Positions 22,755-24,809 of a stretch of 24,809 bases of DNA are shown here, piece by piece. Each line of letters opens with the position of its first letter. The stretch's first letter is position 1. The position numbers and the translations under genes are program-made. This DNA is from Oppiella nova. Its lineage: Eukaryota; Arthropoda; Arachnida; Sarcoptiformes; Oppiidae. The notes beneath the pieces were generated by a model that saw only the letters and a program-made list of their open reading frames with translations, did no database searches and was not told the DNA's origin. Where the stretch lies: positions 1 to 24,809 of the forward strand of contig CAJPVJ010000455.1 of assembly GCA_905397405.1 (NCBI GenBank), given 5' to 3'.

Positions 22755-24620
22755 TACTATACGATTTATACGATATACGATATGCTATTGTCTTAATATT
22801 AATTAATAATTCATATATCAATATATGTCTGATTATTGTTTCAATTCTGCTTTATTTCAATTTGCGTTCAATCAATGCATTCAATGCAGTGTCTGTTTGC
22901 AGTCTTAATTACAACAGCATATCATTGGGAATGTAGTAAAAGTTGCAAACAAACCATTCAATGCCTTATATGCTGCCCACCAATGGGTGTGTGTGTTGTC
23001 GAGCACAGCGAGACATCAGCCAACCAATCACTAAGCATACCTAACCCCCGACAACCACCACACAAACCAAACACCACCACAACTGGTGCGGCCATCAAAC
23101 ATGTATTAGCAATGTCTGGCCATTGCGTGACTGCACAACACACCACACTATACATCACTCACAGCCACAACACACAACACAAATGCTAATTGTCGTCAAT
23201 CGCGAGCATATGATTGGCGTACAATCGATGACCTCAACGCTTAACATGTGATCATCACATGAAAGATATGATGGCATTCACGTGACATACCATACGCTCC
23301 CCAATGATACACAATCTTTGAGCGAACACTTCATATGCGGATTACGTACACAACACACCATTTCATAGCATGTATGGCAAGGGGGCTATAAATGTAACGC
23401 TATTTATGAATCACATTGACATAAGTATGGGACGGCAAACAATGCATTGAATGCTTGTCTGTGAACAAGTGCTCAACAATTAAGCATTCAGTCATCGCTT
23501 GCTATCCAACCAAACATACATTACTAGCATTTGTGTCAAAAGCAAACCAATACACCATTTCATTGCATGAAATTGTCACACAAATGCATTCATTAGGCAA
23601 TATATCAATCATTGCATTAGTTCACTGCATTGTTAGCCTGCTCAATTAGCCTGGTGATTTGATGTTGGTGACATAAATCGGTGTTCGTAATCGTTACTTA
23701 CGTATTAACCCAGATGTTATCTGTATTAACGTAAAGATTAGTACATACTGTAAATCAATGTCAATATGATCTAAACCAACGCATTAGTGTTCAACTCTAT
23801 GTCCACTATAATACGTGTTTGTATTCAATGATTGCATCACTGGTATTACAGTTACGGTTATATAATAGGCGTGCACTACATAAACCGCTAATTCAGTCAT
23901 TGTTTAGCCACTTGAATGCGCAATGTTAGTGTCACCTTGGTATGTTTATATGCACAGTATTGTCCAGTATTTGCACAATAAGTGTGACCAATGGTGTCAC
24001 ATATACTTACTGTAGTGACCAAAGTGTGCAAACGGAGTGCACTTTTGCCTCCAGTGTATGACTCACTGCTTGCATAGCCTAACCATACGTGTGGTGTCCA
24101 TAGATGGCATACATCACAACCACTGCTACCATGCATCCACTGTTGTGTACGTCTCTTATGTGTTGTGCCACTCGATGGCAGCTATAGGTGTGGCTGTAAT
24201 AGAAGGCAAACACTACTGCTGTTTGACATTGTGTTGAATACAGTGCACACCTATTGGCGTAAACATTGCTTACAGTTACTCATAAATCGTATTCAATACA
24301 CCGCTATTACAGTGTGCCATACAGTGTGCCATACAGTGTGCCATACAGTACTGCATTACAGTTAATACTAACCACACGACATTCAAATAGACATACAGTT
24401 TGCTAAAACAGTACTACACTGTAAGCAGTGAATAGTCTAACTGTAAGAGTAGTGTTGAGTATCGAGTGAAACACAATAAGTGCAGCGAATGTAAGCCAAT
24501 ATGAGTTTGACTTATGTTTTGGTGATTGCAGTGAAAGCATTCAATCATCAATTCATAGCTTATTTGTTGTTGTATTCACTGAATATCATTACCATTACAG
24601 ACACCACACACACGACAACG
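22755..24620. other. Intergenic spacer between divergent KLF and TRNAU1AP
   Basis: This should contain the KLF promoter on the left and the TRNAU1AP promoter on the right. It is rich in CAATGCATT/GCATTCAA and CAACACACA words, with the 12 bp tandem repeat below. Open frames here are short and resemble no family. Confidence 0.45.
24310..24345. repeat. Three perfect tandem copies of a 12 bp unit
   Basis: CAGTGTGCCATA occurs three times without change, followed by CAGTA. It lies about 280 bp upstream of the TRNAU1AP ATG. Confidence 0.92.
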
Positions 24621-24809
24621 ATGTCCAACAAATACATCCAAAACAATGCGTCCACCCTTTGGATGGGAGATGTAAGTGACCGCTGATGACATGAATGTCA
24701 CTATTGTTTGTTTGTTTACCATTTCATTGATCACTAACTGATGGTTAGATCGAAGAGGGTATGGACGAGAGGTTCATAAAGACCTCGTTTAACCTCATGA
24801 GTCAAGACC
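24621..24809 (+). CDS. TRNAU1AP: TRNAU1AP (SECp43), 5' part, cut by the window edge
   Basis: RNA-binding protein tied to selenocysteine tRNA metabolism (family knowledge). Exon 1 is 24621-24671 (MSNKYIQNNASTLWMGD), with donor GTAAGT. The 77 nt intron ends TTAG, and exon 2 starts at 24749 (IEEGMDERFIKTSFNLMSQD) and runs off the window. TLWMGDIEEGMDERFI is the start of the first RRM, very like the vertebrate SLWMGDLEPYMDENFI. Yeast-type NAM8/NGR1 relatives share the motif, so the orthology is likely but rests on about 37 residues. Confidence 0.75.

Noticed and set aside
24001-24360. CRISPR-like or satellite array
   Set aside because: The 12 bp repeats are directly adjacent, without spacers, and number only three.

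Overview
The window looks like nuclear DNA of a small-genome animal, most likely an arthropod and possibly an acariform mite (the taxon is inferred). It holds ten metazoan genes in 24.8 kb, with many 50-100 nt GT..AG introns and AT-rich spacers. No transposon, CRISPR array, tRNA or rRNA was recognised.

Layout from left to right: an AT-rich stretch with no gene (1-1716); phospholipid scramblase (-, 1717-2760); S-formylglutathione hydrolase/esterase D (-, 3161-4092); a four-finger C2H2 zinc-finger protein (+, 4646-6457), head to head with esterase D; Integrator subunit 4 (+, 6895-10768, 13 coding exons); COQ7 (-, 11102-11748), tail to tail with INTS4; pICln (-, 12105-16232), whose large second intron contains a whole NR2C (TR2/TR4, Hr78-type) nuclear receptor gene on the same strand (12836-14955); a 2.6 kb spacer with a CT microsatellite; BPNT2, the Golgi PAP phosphatase (+, 18967-20173); a KLF10/11-type (TIEG/cabut) zinc-finger factor (-, 20356-22754), tail to tail with BPNT2; a 1.9 kb spacer; and the first two exons of TRNAU1AP/SECp43 (+, 24621 to the edge). 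The genes look like unrelated housekeeping and regulatory neighbours, not an operon or pathway cluster.

The standout observation is structural. Several blocks are written as the base-by-base COMPLEMENT of the expected sequence without being reversed, in place and with length kept. At 18979-19039, 61 of 61 bases are the unreversed complement of 18851-18911, directly after a 67 bp perfect repeat. Un-complementing about 18979-19106 and 19931-20058 turns a seemingly broken BPNT2 into a full-length 353-residue protein, including its transmembrane anchor and its third metal-binding Asp. The same operation at about 12304-12434 supplies the missing centre of pICln, and at about 21491-21746 the missing N-terminal exon of the KLF factor. 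Three blocks are about 128 nt and the fourth is compatible with 256; an exact 128 bp tandem duplication (18784-19039) accompanies the first. Antiparallel DNA synthesis cannot make a parallel complement, so a data-processing artefact or deliberate edit is the leading explanation. Anything else would be unprecedented.
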